Virus record (IMG/VR): IMGVR_UViG_3300031857_001770 | Coordinates: 1-20,007 of that record | Reading direction: 5' to 3' (one strand) | Source of the DNA: a virus | DNA length: 20,007 bases | Notes under the pieces: generated by a model | What the model was told of the DNA's origin: nothing | Seen by the model: only the letters and a program-made list of their open reading frames with translations | Databases searched by the model: none | Shown: positions 19,530-20,007 of the stretch, in pieces | Position numbering within the stretch: position 1 is the first letter of the stretch | Layout: each line of letters begins with the position of its first letter | Made by a program: the position numbers and the translations under genes

Positions 19530-20007
19530 TTTAGTGCGTTATAGTAACAAAGGTACTGCTCTACGCAGATAAGTGTTCCCCGTTCGGATGCTGCTTGGGC
19601 AAAAGTACCATCTGCCTCGTACGTCATCTCAAAGCGTAGGTTGGGCAGGTCGTGGGGTTTGAACATATAGCAGGCGGTATCTATGTTCCCGACTCTCGGT
19701 TGGTCGGTAGGGCGTAGCCTGCCAACTTGTCCCCACGTCACAATAGAGCAGTCAAGGCTATGCAGGTTGCTCCACTCCTCAAGGAACTTTGGGTGCAGCA
19801 CATTGTCATCATCAAGGTAGTAAACCCAATCTTCTTTGGTAAAGGAATCAGCATACAACTCAAGGAACTCGTTGCGTAGAGGGTGTCCCCAATCACCTGT
19901 GCGGTTGGAGTAGTGTGTGATTGATGCGCTTGTTGCTCCCTTGTAATTGGTAGAGGCATCCATCATCACCACCCACGTTGCGTATTCGGGTATGCCTTGT
20001 TTTAGCC
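19526..20007 (-). CDS. Glycosyltransferase-like protein, 5' end cut off by window edge
   Basis: The reading frame stays open from position 20007 to the TAA region at 19526, so the gene begins outside the window. An apparent GTG start at 19972 is internal, because open codons (…QGIPEYATWVVMMD) run upstream of it. The visible ~160 residues look like the donor-binding half of a GT-A fold glycosyltransferase (family 2-like): a hydrophobic strand leads into YYLDDDNVLHP, the acidic DxD-type metal/nucleotide-sugar site, followed by FLEEW and a later ADGTFAQAASERG segment. The stop overlaps the methyltransferase start by 4 nt (ATGA), so the two are probably co-translated. The acceptor is unknown. Virion, DNA or cell-surface glycan modification are all possible. 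Fold assignment is by motif only. Confidence 0.72.
   Translation of the reverse strand, partial: LKQGIPEYATWVVMMDASTNYKGATSASITHYSNRTGDWGHPLRNEFLELYADSFTKEDWVYYLDDDNVLHPKFLEEWSNLHSLDCSIVTWGQVGRLRPTDQPRVGNIDTACYMFKPHDLPNLRFEMTYEADGTFAQAASERGTLICVEQYLCYYNALK

Noticed and set aside
19973-20007. GTG at 19972 as the glycosyltransferase start
   Set aside because: The frame is open upstream to the window edge with protein-like codons, so the gene is truncated by the window rather than starting here.
1-20007. tRNA genes, integrase or repressor genes
   Set aside because: I looked for cloverleaf-like segments and for integrase or repressor motifs and saw none, so lifestyle cannot be judged from this window.

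Overview
The window is one strand of a late (structural) gene cluster from a tailed dsDNA phage or prophage. The predicted host is a member of the Bacteroidota. Every credible gene lies on the minus strand and is read from right to left. The host guess rests on three things: protein families I recognise from flavobacterial and other Bacteroidota phages (an MACDLTKGR-type tail protein, a GCLCKD small protein, WG-repeat proteins, fibre repeats of the GIGT..P type), gene starts preceded by A-rich leaders rather than Shine-Dalgarno boxes, and moderate GC. A long tape measure protein and a tail-tube-like protein point to a siphovirus. I cannot tell from the sequence whether it is a free phage, a prophage or a metagenomic contig.

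Layout in transcription order. (1) 20007-18745: a glycosyltransferase cut by the window edge, a SAM-dependent methyltransferase and an HNH endonuclease. (2) 18712-17278: small and large terminase subunits. (3) 17256-10255: tail and neck block with a gene split over two frames at a T9 run, a neck/terminator-like protein, an HK97 gp10-like tail completion protein, two large structural or tail-tip proteins, a hidden 50-residue gene and the tape measure protein. (4) 10258-7400: prohead protease with an extra C-terminal domain, a Cys-rich small protein, an acidic scaffold candidate and the major capsid protein. (5) 7321-3837: tail tube candidate, a small beta-rich protein, portal fused to a MuF-like region, and a head-tail connector. 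(6) 3814-1842: NUMOD4/HNH homing endonuclease, a WG-repeat protein, a tail fibre and a small protein. (7) 1841-304: lysis cassette with a small coiled-coil protein, two holin-like membrane proteins, a very basic 42-residue peptide, a T7-lysozyme-like amidase and a protein built like a unimolecular spanin. (8) 1-303: non-coding, AT-rich, with a dense AGTTA/TAACT repeat field and mutually exclusive inverted repeats.

Many genes are linked by 4-nt ATGA/GTGA overlaps, which suggests translational coupling. Strong hairpin terminators follow the capsid and tail-tube genes. The most notable items are the 9-T frameshift gene, whose -1 frame (not frame 0) ends in the ATGA overlap with the next gene; a W-x6-W-x6-W motif shared by three different proteins; the u-spanin architecture; two tiny genes not usually called; and a gene order that places tail genes before head genes and the portal after the capsid and tail-tube genes.
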